Made by a program: the position numbers and the translations under genes. A DNA stretch of 64,000 nucleotides. Origin: Cerasicoccus sp. TK19100. GTDB lineage: Bacteria; Verrucomicrobiota; Verrucomicrobiia; Opitutales; Cerasicoccaceae. Positions 63,904 through 64,000 of this stretch are shown piece by piece. The stretch's first letter is position 1. Every line of letters starts with the position of its first letter. The stretch covers positions 682,001 through 746,000 of the forward strand of contig NZ_JAPWDU010000001.1 in assembly GCF_027257155.1 (NCBI RefSeq), written 5' to 3'. The notes beneath the pieces were generated by a model. It worked only from the letters and a program-made list of their open reading frames with translations, had not been told where the DNA came from and searched no databases.

Positions 63904-64000
63904 GAAGACAGAGCAAACACCGCCCGACCTTGGGTCAATCCCAGTAATGCATACGCTTGTGGCGACGTCGCCAATAAACCACCAGAGATAACGTGCCAAA

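Noticed and set aside
63903-64000. N-terminal extension of the last methyltransferase
   Set aside because: The 32 extra codons look non-coding and the family starts close to MQANQEMYDRF.

Overview
The window looks like a chromosomal segment of a heterotrophic, probably marine or gut-associated member of the Verrucomicrobiota, most likely class Opitutia (Puniceicoccales-like). The pointers are a secreted protein with a VPEP-type PEP-CTERM sorting tail, a pilin-like protein resembling the Verru_Chthon cassette A family, a TolQ/ExbB-ExbD-ExbD-coiled-coil operon, large secreted beta-helix carbohydrate-active proteins, and palindromic intergenic repeats of a kind I recall from the PVC superphylum. 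This placement is inferred from gene families; no rRNA gene is present. Base composition is moderately GC-rich, with AT-richer patches at about 5.8-7.7 kb and 33.5-38.7 kb.

Layout. 1-2.9 kb: tail of an exopolysaccharide locus (sugar transferase end, Wza-like export protein) around a divergent tautomerase/TetR pair with two operator-like palindromes. 2.4-5.3 kb: acyl-CoA thioesterase, a 40-residue membrane protein, then a TPP riboswitch, a short leader ORF and thiC. 5.3-7.7 kb: SET-domain protein, a degenerate 23-bp tandem repeat and two AT-rich genes (an uncharacterised protein and an HNH nuclease), which look acquired. 7.8-18.8 kb: SOUL lipoprotein, TauE/SafE transporter, Cys-cluster protein, M42 peptidase, NlpC/P60-like PEP-CTERM protein, ABC permease, and a secreted TPR/DUF3142 pair. 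18.9-25.8 kb: thioredoxin, KefB-like antiporter, a hairpin-array repeat element, YCII protein, an unusual thrS and a DUF3313-like lipoprotein. 25.8-39.5 kb: a polysaccharide-processing region with a deacetylase, two beta-helix lyase-like proteins, a giant pilin-like protein and a rhamnogalacturonan acetylesterase. 39.6-43.5 kb: tRNA-Leu(CAA) and the TolQ/ExbD operon. 43.6-48.8 kb: a frameshifted multidomain secreted C25-like protein and a sugar-binding protein. 48.9-52.9 kb: RmuC, a CE7 esterase, a BIME-like repeat, a methyltransferase and peptide deformylase. 53-57.6 kb: an operon of cNMP-domain histidine kinase, UrtA-like binding lipoprotein and chemoreceptor. 57.9-64 kb: a disordered Arg/Gly-rich protein, murA, a secreted protein, ruvB and a methyltransferase.

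How parts fit. Genes from 25.8 to 39.5 kb, with the CE7 esterase at 50.3 kb, point to breakdown of acetylated acidic polysaccharides. The ExbB/ExbD operon could energise outer-membrane or envelope transport. Housekeeping genes (thiC, thrS, def, murA, ruvB, rmuC, tRNA) are spread among accessory genes, as in a stable chromosome. The least usual items are the kinase-binding protein-chemoreceptor operon, the riboswitch/leader-ORF/thiC arrangement, the 23-bp repeat next to the AT-rich genes, and the two kinds of palindromic repeat element.
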